DNA of 64,000 bases from Streptacidiphilus albus JL83 (GTDB lineage: Bacteria > Actinomycetota > Actinomycetes > Streptomycetales > Streptomycetaceae). The stretch is taken from contig NZ_JQML01000001.1 of assembly GCF_000744705.1 (NCBI RefSeq), positions 8,318,017-8,382,016 of the forward strand. The letters are read 5' to 3'. Shown piece after piece: positions 16,702-25,661 of the stretch. The position numbers were made by a program, and so were the translations under genes. Each line of letters opens with the position of its first letter. Positions within the stretch are counted from its first letter, which is position 1. The notes under the pieces are model-generated. The model did not search any database, was not told the origin of the DNA, and saw only the letters and a program-made list of their open reading frames with translations.

Positions 16702-17334
16702 TCAGCCGTAGAGGCGGCCCTCGCCGTACTGCGGACCGTAGTACTGCTCCAGCTCCGCCAGGTCCGCCTCGGGCCGCTCCAGGCTCTTGACGATCCGGGC
16801 GCGGGACGGCGCCGCCTCCGGCTGCCAGCCCTCCGGCTTCCACAGGGCGGACCGGAGGAAGGACATCGAGCAGTGGTAGAAGACCTCCTCGACGTCGACC
16901 AGCAGGGCGAGCTGCGGCCGATGCCCCTTGACCGCCATCCGGTCGAAGAAGGGGGCGTCGCGCAGCAGCCGGGCCCGGCCGTTGATCCGGAGCGTGTCGC
17001 CCCGGCCGGGGATCAGGAACAGCAGCCCGACATGGGGATTGCTGAGCACGTTCCGGTAGCCGTCGCCCCTGCGGTTGCCGGGGCGCTCCGGCAGGGCGAT
17101 CGTGGTGTCGTCCAGCACCAGGGTGAAGCCGGCCGGATCGCCCTTCGGCGAGGTGTCGCAACTGCCGTCCGCCGCCGAGGTGGAGACGACGACGAAGGGC
17201 GAGGCCGCCAGCCAGGCCCGGTCGTGCTGGTGCAGCCGGGTGCGGACCTTGCCCGCGACCCGCGCCGTCGGCGGGCCGAGCAGCTCCCGCAGCTCGGCCT
17301 CCGAGGTGACCTCCACCAGTCCTGCGTCCCCCAC
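16702..17334 (-). CDS. PPOX-class FMN flavoprotein, MSMEG_1061-like
   Basis: The 210-residue protein belongs to the pyridoxamine 5'-phosphate oxidase-like split-barrel family. It shows PFVVVSTSAADGSCDTSPKG, DDTTIALPERPGNRRGDGYR, NVLSNPHVGLLFLIPGRGDT and LRINGRARL, the usual FMN-binding pattern of the MSMEG_1061 subgroup. Such enzymes use FMN or F420; the substrate is unknown. The GTG start at 17334 has AAGGA upstream. The gene is in the same direction as the helicase gene upstream, with 64 bases between. Confidence 0.8.
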   Translation of the reverse strand: MGDAGLVEVTSEAELRELLGPPTARVAGKVRTRLHQHDRAWLAASPFVVVSTSAADGSCDTSPKGDPAGFTLVLDDTTIALPERPGNRRGDGYRNVLSNPHVGLLFLIPGRGDTLRINGRARLLRDAPFFDRMAVKGHRPQLALLVDVEEVFYHCSMSFLRSALWKPEGWQPEAAPSRARIVKSLERPEADLAELEQYYGPQYGEGRLYG

Positions 17335-17398
17335 GGCGGCATCCTTCCGATCGTCCCGGGTCGTGCGGCAGCCCCGATCCTAGTCAGCACCGGTCCGC

Positions 17399-19915
17399 TC
17401 AGAGCCGGTTGACGCCGGTGACCCGCAGCACCGCGCGGCCCTCCTCGTCGGAGGAGGCCAGGTCGACCTCGGCGCTGATGCCCCAGTCGTGGTCGCCGTC
17501 CGGGTCGTCGAAGATCTGCCGGACCAGCCAGGCGCCCTGGACCGAGTCCTCGTCGATCAGCAGCATCTTCGGCCCGCGCGCGTTCGGGCCGGTGCCCAGG
17601 TCGTCGTGCTCGTCCCAGTACGCGTCCATCGCGTCGGCCCAGCGGTCCTGGTCCCAGCCGCCGTCCTCGGCGTCCAACTCGCCCAGGTCGTAGTGGCGTT
17701 CCAGCGCCGCCAGCTCCACCCGGCGGAACATCGCGTTGCGCACCAGCACCCGGAAGGCGCGGACATTGGTGGTGACCGGCGTGGTCTTCTCGTCCAGCAG
17801 CTCCAGTTCGCGCTCCTCCTCGTCCTCCGGGTTGGCCAGCTTCTCCCACTCGTCCAGCAGGCTGGAGTCGACCTGGCGGACCAGCTCGCCCAGCCAGGAG
17901 ATCAGGTCCCGCAGGTCCTCGGACTTCAGGTCGTCCGGGACGGTGTGCTCCAGCGCCTTGTAGGCGCCGGCCAGGTAGCGCAGCACCAGGCCCTCGGTCC
18001 GGGCCAGCTCGTAGAAGCCGACGTAGTCGGCGAAGGTCATCGCCCGCTCGTAGAGGTCGCGGGCGACGGTCTTCGGCCGCAGCGGGTGGTCGCCGATCCA
18101 CGGGTGCGCCCGGCGGTACACCTCGTAGGCGTGGCCAAGCAGTTCCTCCAGCGGCTTGGGGTAGGTGATCTCCTGGAGCCGCTCCATCCGCTCCTCGTAC
18201 TCGATCCCCTCCCGCTTCATCTCCGCGACCGCCTCGCCGCGCGCCTTGTTCTCCTGCGCGCCGATGATCTGGCGCGGGTCGTCCAGCGTCGACTCGACCA
18301 CGCTGAGCACGTCCAGCGCATAGCTGGGGGACTCCACGTCGAGCAGCTCGAAGGCGGCGAGGGCGAAGGTCGACAGCGGCTGGGTCAGCGAGAAGTCGGA
18401 CTGGAGGTCGACCGTCAGCCGGACGATCCGGCCGGTCTCGTCCGGCGTCTCCAGCCGCTCCACCACGCCGCCGGCCAGCAGCGAGCGGTAGATCGCGATG
18501 GCCTCGCCGATGTGCCGGCGGCGGGCCTTCGGGTCGTCGTCGTTGTCCAGCAGCAGGTGCTTCATCGCCTCGAAGGCGTTGCCCGGGCGGTTGATCACCG
18601 ACAGCAGCATCAGGTGGCTGACCCGGAACCGGGAGACCAGCGGCTCCGGCTGGGCGTCGATCAGCTTGGTGAAGGTCTCCTCGCCCCAGGAGATGAAGCC
18701 GTCCGGGGCCTTCTTGCGGACCACCTTGCGCTTCTTCTTCGGGTCGTCCCCGGCCTTGGCCAGGGCCTTGTCGTTCTCGGTGACGTGTTCCGGGGCCTGG
18801 GCGACGACCGTGCCGACGGTGTCGAACCCGGCCCGGCCGGCCCGCCCGGCGATCTGGTGGAACTCGCGGGCGCGCAGCAGCCGCACCCGCTGCCCGTCGT
18901 ACTTGGACAGCGCGGTGAACAGCACCGTGCGGATCGGCACGTTGACGCCGACGCCGAGGGTGTCGGTGCCGCAGATGACCTTCAGCAGCCCGGCCTGCGC
19001 CAGCCGCTCCACCAGCCGCCGGTACTTGGGCAGCATCCCGGCGTGGTGCACGCCGATGCCGTGCCGGACGAAGCGCGAGAGGTTGCGGCCGAACTTGGTG
19101 GTGAAGCGGAAGTTGCCGATCAGCGCGGCGATCGCGTCCTTCTCGGCCTTGGAGCACATGTTGATGCTCATCAGCGCCTGGGCCCGCTCCACGGCGGCGG
19201 CCTGGGTGAAGTGCACCACGTAGACCGGCGCCTGGCCGGTCGACAGCAGCTGCTCCAGGGTGTCGTGGATGGGGGTCCGCTGGTACTCGTAGAAGAGCGG
19301 CACCGGACGCTCCGACGAGGCGACGGTGGTCGTCGGCCGCCCGGTGCGGCGCTTGAGGTCCGCCTCGAACCGGCGGACGTCGCCGAGCGTCGCCGACATC
19401 AGCAGGAACTGCGCCCGGGGCAGCTCGATCAGCGGCACCTGCCAGGCCCAGCCCCGGTCCGGTTCGGCGTAGAAGTGGAACTCGTCCATGACCACCTGGC
19501 CGACGTCGGCGTCCGCGCCGTCCCGCAGCGCGATGCTGGCCAGGATCTCGGCGGTGCAGCAGATGATCGGGGCCTGCGGGTTGACGCTGGCGTCGCCGGT
19601 CATCATCCCGACGTTGGCGGTGCCGAACATCTTCACCAGGTCGAAGAACTTCTCCGAGACCAGTGCCTTGATCGGCGCGGTGTAGAAGGTCCGCTCGCCG
19701 CGCGCCAGCGCCGCGAAGTGCGCTCCGGCCGCCACCAGGCTCTTGCCCGAGCCGGTGGGGGTGTTCAGGATGACGTTGGACCCGGAGACGATCTCGATCA
19801 GCGCCTCCTCCTGCGCGGGGTAGAGGGTGATCCCCCGCTCCTCCGCCCAGCCCGCGAACGCGGTGAAGAGGTCGTCGGGCAGCGGTTCGGCGGGGATGAG
19901 ATCAGTCAGGGTCAC
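17399..19915 (-). CDS. Ski2-like DEAD/DEAH-box helicase with DUF3516
   Basis: The 838-residue protein has two RecA-like domains: Walker A NTPTGSGKS near residue 55, PIKALV, the DEFH box (VVMDEFHFY), SAT (LMSATLGD), then GVHHAGMLPKYRRLVERL, FTALSKYDGQRVRLL and QIAGRAGRAG. The C-terminal half matches DUF3516, the actinobacterial extension of this Ski2/Mtr4-related group. Such helicases are thought to remodel RNA, perhaps with exoribonucleases; a direct role here is not shown. I chose GTG at 19915 because the family starts close to the LFTAFAGWAEERGITLYPAQ motif. Confidence 0.88.
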   Translation of the reverse strand: MTLTDLIPAEPLPDDLFTAFAGWAEERGITLYPAQEEALIEIVSGSNVILNTPTGSGKSLVAAGAHFAALARGERTFYTAPIKALVSEKFFDLVKMFGTANVGMMTGDASVNPQAPIICCTAEILASIALRDGADADVGQVVMDEFHFYAEPDRGWAWQVPLIELPRAQFLLMSATLGDVRRFEADLKRRTGRPTTTVASSERPVPLFYEYQRTPIHDTLEQLLSTGQAPVYVVHFTQAAAVERAQALMSINMCSKAEKDAIAALIGNFRFTTKFGRNLSRFVRHGIGVHHAGMLPKYRRLVERLAQAGLLKVICGTDTLGVGVNVPIRTVLFTALSKYDGQRVRLLRAREFHQIAGRAGRAGFDTVGTVVAQAPEHVTENDKALAKAGDDPKKKRKVVRKKAPDGFISWGEETFTKLIDAQPEPLVSRFRVSHLMLLSVINRPGNAFEAMKHLLLDNDDDPKARRRHIGEAIAIYRSLLAGGVVERLETPDETGRIVRLTVDLQSDFSLTQPLSTFALAAFELLDVESPSYALDVLSVVESTLDDPRQIIGAQENKARGEAVAEMKREGIEYEERMERLQEITYPKPLEELLGHAYEVYRRAHPWIGDHPLRPKTVARDLYERAMTFADYVGFYELARTEGLVLRYLAGAYKALEHTVPDDLKSEDLRDLISWLGELVRQVDSSLLDEWEKLANPEDEEERELELLDEKTTPVTTNVRAFRVLVRNAMFRRVELAALERHYDLGELDAEDGGWDQDRWADAMDAYWDEHDDLGTGPNARGPKMLLIDEDSVQGAWLVRQIFDDPDGDHDWGISAEVDLASSDEEGRAVLRVTGVNRL

Positions 19916-20040
19916 GCCACCATCTTGCCCTACCTGGGCGTTCCGCCCCTCGGCCGCTCCGCCGCACCGCCGCACCGCCGGTGCGGGCCGGGCAGAATGT
20001 GCGGGCGCACAGAACGGGCGCAGGTGTCCAGGGGAGTCCC

Positions 20041-21444
20041 GTGTCCGGTGTACCGCTGATCAACGACCTGGAGTTCAAGCTCCACGCCCACGAGCGCTTC
20101 GCGGAGCTGCGGGCCCGGGGCCCGATCCACCGGGTCCGGCAGCCCAACGGACTCGGGCTCTACGTCGTGGTCGACTACGAGCTGGCCCGGATCGCGCTGG
20201 CCCACCCCGACCTCGGCAAGGATCCGGAGATCGGCGCCGAGGCGCTGGACGCCGCCAGGATCACCAGCTACCGGGGCGAGGGCTCGGGGCTGGGCGGCAA
20301 CATGCTGCTGACCGACCCGCCGGACCACACCCGGCTGCGCACCCCGGTGGCCAGGGCCTTCACCCCGCGCCGGGTCGAGGCCCTCGCCCCGAGGATCCAG
20401 CAGATCGCGGACGGGCTGGTCGACGCCATCGAGGCCAAGGCCGCCGCCGGCGGGGCCGTCGACCTGGTCGCGGACTTCACCGGGCCGCTGCCCACCACCG
20501 TCATCTGCGAACTGCTCGGGGTGCCGCTGGCCCGGCAGGAGGACTTCCGGCAGTGGACCGCGACGGCCCTGGCCGGCGGTGCCAGCACCCCCAGGGAGGT
20601 GCAGCGGGCCGCGGTGGCCTCGCTCTACGGCTTCCTCACCGAGCTGATCGCGGAGAAGCGCCGCGAGCCCGGCGAGGACCTGCTCTCCGCGCTGGTCTCG
20701 ATCCGCGAGCAGGACGGCGACCAGCTGTCCGAGCTGGAGCTGTGCGGCACCGCCGTGCTGCTGGTCATCGCCGGCCGGGAGACCACCGTCAACCTGCTCG
20801 GCAACGCCCTCGCCGCCCTGCTCGACCACCCCGACCAGGCCCGGCTGCTGCGGGAGCGGCCGGAGCTGATGCCGGGCGCGGTCGAGGAGTTCCTGCGCTA
20901 CGACGCCCCGGTCGAGCAGGCCCCGCTGCGCTTCGCCCGCCGCGACGTCGAACTCGGCGGCACGGTGGTCCCCAGGGGGACGCCGGTGATGGTCGCCCTC
21001 GCCTCCGCCGGACGCGACCCGCAGGCGGCCGCCGATCCGGAGACGCTGGACGTCTCCCGCACCGACGGCCGCCACCTGGCCTTCGGCCACGGCATCCACT
21101 ACTGCCTGGGCGCCCCGCTGGCCAGGCTGGAGGGCGTGATCGCGCTCTCCACGCTGCTGCGCCGACTGCCGGTGCTGCGCCCGGTGCTGGACCACCGCGA
21201 GCTCGCCTGGACGCCGTCCGGCATCATGCGCGGACCGCTCTCGCTGCCGGTCACCCTGGGCGACCAGCCGCTACGGCGGGGCCTCCACCCAGCGCAGATG
21301 GCCGTCGACGCCGGCCAGCACCAGTCGGTGCACCGCCCCGAAGAAGAGGCAGGTGGGGCACTGGCCGGGACGTCCGAGCGAGGTCAGGTCGAGCAGGCCG
21401 GGCCCGGCCGCCACGGTGCGACTCCGCGCCCGGTAGAGCGGTGA
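20041..21444 (+). CDS. Cytochrome P450
   Basis: The 467-residue protein has the P450 landmarks: I-helix AGRETT, K-helix EFLR, and the haem loop FGHGIHYCLG with ligand Cys355. The N-terminus has no membrane anchor, as usual for soluble bacterial P450s. The GTG at 20041 has AGGGGAG upstream. The family normally ends near LSLPVTLG (about codon 407, base 21261). The remaining 60 codons have weak third-position bias and are read in the opposite strand by a better coding frame, so this tail may be a read-through. No ferredoxin gene is nearby; electron partners are unknown. Confidence 0.88.
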   Translation: MSGVPLINDLEFKLHAHERFAELRARGPIHRVRQPNGLGLYVVVDYELARIALAHPDLGKDPEIGAEALDAARITSYRGEGSGLGGNMLLTDPPDHTRLRTPVARAFTPRRVEALAPRIQQIADGLVDAIEAKAAAGGAVDLVADFTGPLPTTVICELLGVPLARQEDFRQWTATALAGGASTPREVQRAAVASLYGFLTELIAEKRREPGEDLLSALVSIREQDGDQLSELELCGTAVLLVIAGRETTVNLLGNALAALLDHPDQARLLRERPELMPGAVEEFLRYDAPVEQAPLRFARRDVELGGTVVPRGTPVMVALASAGRDPQAAADPETLDVSRTDGRHLAFGHGIHYCLGAPLARLEGVIALSTLLRRLPVLRPVLDHRELAWTPSGIMRGPLSLPVTLGDQPLRRGLHPAQMAVDAGQHQSVHRPEEEAGGALAGTSERGQVEQAGPGRHGATPRPVER

Positions 21445-21546
21445 GGTGGTGAATTCGTCCGGTCCGAGGAGGGCCCGGCGGACCCGTTCGCGGTGGGGGT
21501 GACCGCCATCGGCATCCCGCCTCGGGGTCCCGAACGGGGATGGAGA
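21271..21546 (-). pseudogene. Coding-like frame with CPTC motif, no start codon
   Basis: On the minus strand a frame ends at TAG (21273-21271) and is open back to 21546. It has near-complete G/C third positions and reads like a real protein: RVRRALLGPDEFTTSPLYRA, then LLDLTSLGRPGQCPTCLFFG and VDGHLRWVEAPP. No ATG, GTG or TTG precedes the conserved part. An out-of-frame ATG with the start MPMAVTPTA lies just upstream, so a one-base frameshift (mutation or sequencing error) would restore a protein of about 77 residues. It overlaps the 3' tail of the P450 gene in antisense. The family is not recognised. Confidence 0.4.
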
Positions 21547-21612
21547 TTACCGAACCCTGACAGAAAGCCGTCGTTGCTGGTCACTCACAGGTTGCGGTGG
21601 TGCAATCGAGGT

Positions 21613-22380
21613 ATGGACAAGGACGGCGGGGCCACCGGCGCGGACCCCGGGGACGAGCACGGCAAGCTCCCCGGCAAGCCGGTGGGGCGACGGGTCGTGC
21701 TCGGGGTGACCGCGCTCGGCGCGCTCGGGGTGGCCTTCGGGGCGCAGATCGAGAACGGCCTGAACGGTGTGCTGGCCTCGATCAGCAGCAAGGACCCGAC
21801 CGGCCTGACCGGGCTGCTCCCCGGCGGCGACGGGTTCCAGTTCTACAACGTTGCCTCCTCGCTGCCGTACCGCAGCGACACCGACTACCGCCTCACCGTG
21901 GACGGCCTGGTCGACCGCCCGGCCACCTACACCCTGGCCGACCTGCAGGCCCTGCCGCAGACGCGGCTGGTCAAGGACGTCCAGTGCGTGACCGGTTGGC
22001 GGGTGCCGAACACCGAGTTCGGCGGGGTGCTGCTGTCGCAGCTGCTGGACGCGGCCGGGGTGAAGCCGGAGGGGAAGGCGCTGCGCTTCACCTGCTTCGA
22101 CGGCGTCTACAGCGAGAGCCTGACCCTGGACGAGGCCCGGCGGCCGGACGTGATGGTGGCGCACCAGATGGACAACGCCCCGGTCACCCGCGACCACGGC
22201 GGACCGGTCCGGCTCTACGTCGCGCCGATGTACTTCTACAAGTCGGCCAAGTGGCTGTCCGGGATCACCGTCACCGACCGGGTCATCACCGGCTACTGGG
22301 AGAACTACGGCTATGACGTCGAAGCCTGGGTCGGCAAGTCCAACGGGCGCTCCGGCGACGTCCCGATCGACGGTGAGTGA
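21613..22380 (+). CDS. Molybdopterin-dependent oxidoreductase, sulfite oxidase-like
   Basis: The 255-residue protein has a short N-terminus with an RR pair and one hydrophobic helix (VVLGVTALGALGVAFGAQ), which may be a Tat-type anchor. The rest is an oxidoreductase molybdopterin-binding domain: LTVDGLVDRPATYTLADLQA, then the conserved Cys of KDVQCVTGWRVPN that coordinates molybdenum, and PVRLYVAPMYFYKSAKWLSG. It lacks the dimerisation domain of eukaryotic sulfite oxidase, as in MsrP/YedY-like proteins. The next gene overlaps and encodes a cytochrome b, its likely membrane partner. Start ATG at 21613. Confidence 0.85.
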   Translation: MDKDGGATGADPGDEHGKLPGKPVGRRVVLGVTALGALGVAFGAQIENGLNGVLASISSKDPTGLTGLLPGGDGFQFYNVASSLPYRSDTDYRLTVDGLVDRPATYTLADLQALPQTRLVKDVQCVTGWRVPNTEFGGVLLSQLLDAAGVKPEGKALRFTCFDGVYSESLTLDEARRPDVMVAHQMDNAPVTRDHGGPVRLYVAPMYFYKSAKWLSGITVTDRVITGYWENYGYDVEAWVGKSNGRSGDVPIDGE

Positions 22381-23017
22381 CGTGGCGGGCAGCGGAGCCC
22401 CGGGCGACGTGTACCGCTTCACCACCGCCGAGCGCTGGGTGCACCGCTGCACCTCGACGCTGATGCTGACCGCGATCGCCAGCGCCGCCTTCCTCTACGT
22501 CCCGGAGCTGGCCGAGATGGTCGGCCGCCGACTGCTGCTGGTGACCGTCCACGAGTGGTCGGGCATCCTGCTGCCGGTGCCGCTGGCGCTCGGGCTGTTC
22601 TTCAAGGGCGTCCGGGCCGACCTGACCGAGCTCAACCGCTTCGGCCCGCAGGACAAGGGCTGGGTCTGGCGCGCGATCCGCCGGGGGACCGGGTTCGCCG
22701 GTCCGGCGGGCAAGTTCAACGCCGGGCAGAAGCTGTACGCGGCGGTGATCGCCGGGCTGGTGGTGGTGATGGTCGGCACCGGGCTGATGATGTGGTTCAC
22801 CTCGCTGGCGCCGCTGAACCTGCGCACCGGCGCCAGCTACGTCCACGACTGGCTGGCGCTGGTGATCGGCATCCTGGTGATCGGGCACATCCGGATGGCG
22901 GTCAGGGACCCGGAGTCGCGGCACGGGATGCGCACCGGCCGGGTCTCCCGCACCTGGGCCCGCCGCGAGCACCCGCTCTGGGAGGCGGAGCTGCCGAAGC
23001 GGGAACCGGAGGACTGA
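22373..23017 (+). CDS. Membrane cytochrome b, partner of the molybdoenzyme
   Basis: The 214-residue protein resembles the cytochrome b/b6 subunit of formate dehydrogenase-like complexes. It has about four transmembrane helices with histidines placed to bind haem: RWVHRCTSTLML, VHEWSGILLP, and HDWLALVIGILVIGHIRMA. The GTG at 22373 overlaps the stop of the molybdoenzyme gene by 8 bases; a second GTG at 22382 is possible. The pair probably moves electrons between the quinone pool and the external molybdenum site. The direction and substrate are unknown. Confidence 0.8.
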   Translation: MSDVAGSGAPGDVYRFTTAERWVHRCTSTLMLTAIASAAFLYVPELAEMVGRRLLLVTVHEWSGILLPVPLALGLFFKGVRADLTELNRFGPQDKGWVWRAIRRGTGFAGPAGKFNAGQKLYAAVIAGLVVVMVGTGLMMWFTSLAPLNLRTGASYVHDWLALVIGILVIGHIRMAVRDPESRHGMRTGRVSRTWARREHPLWEAELPKREPED

Positions 23018-23028
23018 CCGGAGGTCAG
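23014..23028. terminator. Small hairpin holding both convergent stop codons
   Basis: CTGACC and GGTCAG pair across a 3-base loop. The left arm holds the TGA of the cytochrome b gene and the right arm holds the TGA of the convergent TetR gene. With only 7 bases between the genes, this is the only possible terminator at the junction; the stem is short. Confidence 0.35.
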
Positions 23029-23744
23029 CCGCCGGACCGGGCCCGCTCGATCTTCAGCCCGACCCCGTCCAGGAAGGTCTCCAGCACCAGCTCGAAGACC
23101 TCGTCGTCGTTGCGGAACAGCTCGGTCAGCCGGGCCGAGCCGGCCTGCAGCAGCGGGAACTGCTCGGCCGGCAGCAGTCCGTACTTCACCGCCCAGGCGG
23201 CGTCGTCCTTGGCCTGCACCTCCGGCTCCAGGATCAGGAACGCCGCCGTCGACTGGACGAAGGCCAGGGTCAGGTCGAGCAGCATCCGGTAGCACTCGGC
23301 GGCCTCGACCGGCGGCAGCCCGGCCCGGTGCAGCACGCCGATGATCTCCTCGACGCTCTCGGTCTCGGCCGGGCTGGCGGTGGTGCGGTTGGCCGCGAGC
23401 ACCGCCAGCGCGGGCCGGGCCAGATGGACCGCCCGTACCGTGCGGGCGGTGGCGGTGAGCCACTCCCGCCACTGGTCGTGGCTGAGCGCGGCCCGGTCGA
23501 CCTGCGCCTCGGCCTCCTCGATCAGCATCGCGGTCAGCGCCAGGACCAGGTCGTCCTTGTCGCGGAAGTGCCGGTAGACGGCGGTCGGGTCGGCGCCCAG
23601 CTCCTTGCCGAGCCGGCTGAAGGTCAGCACCCCGCCGCCCTCGGGCGAGCACAGACGCATGGCCGCTTCCAGGATCGCCTCGCGGCTGAGCACGACCCTG
23701 CGCCTGGCCGTCGGCCTGCCCGTCGTCGAATCCTGCGCCGTCAC
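23025..23744 (-). CDS. TetR family regulator of the amidohydrolase-transporter operon
   Basis: The 239-residue protein has a TetR N-terminal domain: SREAILEAAMRL, a helix-turn-helix with RLGKELGADPTAVYRHFRDK, and a large C-terminal ligand domain of TetR_C type with LARPALAVLAANRTT. The start is GTG at 23744. It is divergent from the amidohydrolase gene; a perfect 17-bp palindrome between them overlaps the operon's -35 hexamer. It probably represses that operon and is released by the imported substrate or a product. Confidence 0.87.
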   Translation of the reverse strand: MTAQDSTTGRPTARRRVVLSREAILEAAMRLCSPEGGGVLTFSRLGKELGADPTAVYRHFRDKDDLVLALTAMLIEEAEAQVDRAALSHDQWREWLTATARTVRAVHLARPALAVLAANRTTASPAETESVEEIIGVLHRAGLPPVEAAECYRMLLDLTLAFVQSTAAFLILEPEVQAKDDAAWAVKYGLLPAEQFPLLQAGSARLTELFRNDDEVFELVLETFLDGVGLKIERARSGG

Positions 23745-23814
23745 TGGGTTCCCTCCGCTCCGGGCCGGAGCGCGCCGCGCCGGCCGAGTTGATCAGATCG
23801 TAACGGCTGGCTCA

Positions 23815-23854
23815 TGTCAATGCCATTGACAGGGGCGCTGTCATCGAGTGTGAT
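23815..23854 (+). promoter_or_regulatory. Promoter with overlapping TetR operator
   Basis: TGTCAATG and CATTGACA form a perfect 8-bp inverted repeat with a 1-base spacer at 23815-23831. The right arm contains TTGACA (23826-23831), a consensus -35 box, followed after 17 bases by TGTGAT (23849-23854) as a -10 box. A bound repressor would block RNA polymerase. The start of transcription would be near 23861, giving a leader of about 96 bases before the amidohydrolase GTG. Confidence 0.7.
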
Positions 23855-23956
23855 GCTCACTCATCCGGCCGCGCCGCATCCGGTCGGAGGCTCCGGCCCC
23901 GGCCGCTGCCCCGCCGCTGCCCGCTTCCGCCGTCTCCTCTCGCCCTCGGAGGGCCC

Positions 23957-25621
23957 GTGCCCCGCGACCACCACTTCGCCGACCTCGTCTTCACCGGCGG
24001 TCCCGTCTTCACCGTCGACCCGGCCCGCTCCTGGGCCACCGCCGTCGCCGTCCGCGACGGGCGGATCGTCGTCGTCGGCGACGACCACGACGTCAGCCAC
24101 CTGATCGGGTCCGGCACCGAGGTCGTCGACCTGGCCGGCCGACTGCTCGTCCCCGGCTTCCAGGACGCGCACGTCCACCCCGTCCTCGGCGGCGCCACCA
24201 TGCGCAGCTGCGACCTGCACCACCTGGAGGAGGCCGGGGCCTACGCCGAGGCCGTCGCCGCCTACGCCGCCGCCAACCCCGACCGGGCCTGGATCACCGG
24301 CGGCGGCTGGAGCATGGAGGCCTTCCCCGGCGGCACCCCGCACCGCTCCGTGCTGGACGCGGTCGTCCCGGACCGGCCGGTCGCCCTGCCCAACCGCGAC
24401 GGCCACGGCCTCTGGGCCAACAGCCGGGCGCTGGAGCTGGCCGGGATCACCCGGGACACCCCCGACCCGGCCGACGGCCGGATCGAGCGCGACGCCGACG
24501 GCGAGCCCACCGGGATGCTCCAGGAGGGCGCCGCCGAACTGGTCCTCCGTCAGATCCCGGCCACCACCGAGGCGGAGTTCTACCAGGGCCTGCTGGAGGG
24601 CCAGCGCTACCTGCACGGCTTCGGGATCACCGGCTGGCAGGACGCCGCCGTCGGCACCGGTTTCGGCCCCGGCGACGTCTACGGCGCCTACCTGGCCGCC
24701 GCCGAGGCCGGCACCCTCACCGCCCGGGTCCGCGCCGCCCAGTGGTGGGACCGCGAGGGCGGGCTGGAGCAGCTGCCGCTCTTCGCCGCCCGCCGTGCCG
24801 AGGCCGCCCACGCCGCCGGGGGCCAGGGCCGGTTCCGGGCCGGCAGCGTCAAGATGATGCTGGACGGCGTCGCCGAGAACCACACCGCCGCCATGCTGGA
24901 GCCCTACCTCGACGGCTGCGGCTGCTCCACCGGCGCCTCCGGTCTCGACTTCATCGACCCGGAGAAGCTCGGCGGCTACGTCAGCGAGCTGGACGCCGAG
25001 GGCTTCCAGGTCCACTTCCACGCCCTGGGGGACCGTGCGGTCCGCACCGCGCTGGACGCGATCGAGGAGGCCCTGCGCCGCAACGGCCAGCGCGGGAACC
25101 GGCACCACCTGGCGCACCTCCAGGTGGTGCACCCCGAGGACGTGCCGCGCTTCCGCGCGCTCGGCGCGACCGCCAACATCCAGCCGCTCTGGGCCTGCCA
25201 CGAACCGCAGATGGACGAGCTCACCATCCCGTTCCTGGGCGAGCGCCGGGCCGCCTGGCAGTACCCCTTCGGCTCGCTGGCCCGCTCCGGCGCGATGCTC
25301 GCGGCCGGCAGCGACTGGTCGGTGAGCACCCCCGACGTGATGCTCGGCATCCATGTCGCCGTCAACCGCTTCGGCGAGGAGGACCCCCGGGTGCTCGGTC
25401 CCGCGGAGCGGATCGACCTCGGCACCGCGATCGCCGCCTACACCGCCGGTACCGCCCGGGTGAACCACCTCGACGCCGACACCGGCTCGGTCCAGACCGG
25501 CAAGTACGCCGACCTGGTCGTGCTCGACCGCGACCCGTTCGCCGAACCGGCCGAGGCCATCGGTGCGACCCGGGTGCTGCGCACCTACGTCGAGGGCGCG
25601 CTGGTCCACGCCGCGCAGTAG
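23957..25621 (+). CDS. Amidohydrolase family protein (YtcJ-like)
   Basis: The 554-residue protein belongs to the amidohydrolase_3/YtcJ-like group of metal-dependent hydrolases. The metal motif DAHVHP has His72 and His74; later come VHFHALGDRA, HHLAHLQVVHPEDVPRFRAL, and the catalytic Asp in GSDWSVS. The C-terminal beta sandwich ends with ADLVVLDRDPF. Such enzymes hydrolyse amides, carbamates or similar bonds. The start is GTG at 23957. It leads an operon with a complete oligopeptide-type ABC importer, so its substrate is probably what the importer brings in. Confidence 0.85.
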   Translation: MPRDHHFADLVFTGGPVFTVDPARSWATAVAVRDGRIVVVGDDHDVSHLIGSGTEVVDLAGRLLVPGFQDAHVHPVLGGATMRSCDLHHLEEAGAYAEAVAAYAAANPDRAWITGGGWSMEAFPGGTPHRSVLDAVVPDRPVALPNRDGHGLWANSRALELAGITRDTPDPADGRIERDADGEPTGMLQEGAAELVLRQIPATTEAEFYQGLLEGQRYLHGFGITGWQDAAVGTGFGPGDVYGAYLAAAEAGTLTARVRAAQWWDREGGLEQLPLFAARRAEAAHAAGGQGRFRAGSVKMMLDGVAENHTAAMLEPYLDGCGCSTGASGLDFIDPEKLGGYVSELDAEGFQVHFHALGDRAVRTALDAIEEALRRNGQRGNRHHLAHLQVVHPEDVPRFRALGATANIQPLWACHEPQMDELTIPFLGERRAAWQYPFGSLARSGAMLAAGSDWSVSTPDVMLGIHVAVNRFGEEDPRVLGPAERIDLGTAIAAYTAGTARVNHLDADTGSVQTGKYADLVVLDRDPFAEPAEAIGATRVLRTYVEGALVHAAQ

Positions 25622-25661
25622 CCCACCGTCCAGCCCCCCACACCAGACGAGAGGCATTCCC

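Noticed and set aside
17489-20059. An 856-codon plus-strand open frame opposite the helicase gene
   Set aside because: The composition (Val, Gln, Leu and Arg repeats) is that of an antisense frame; the minus strand encodes a complete helicase with all motifs.
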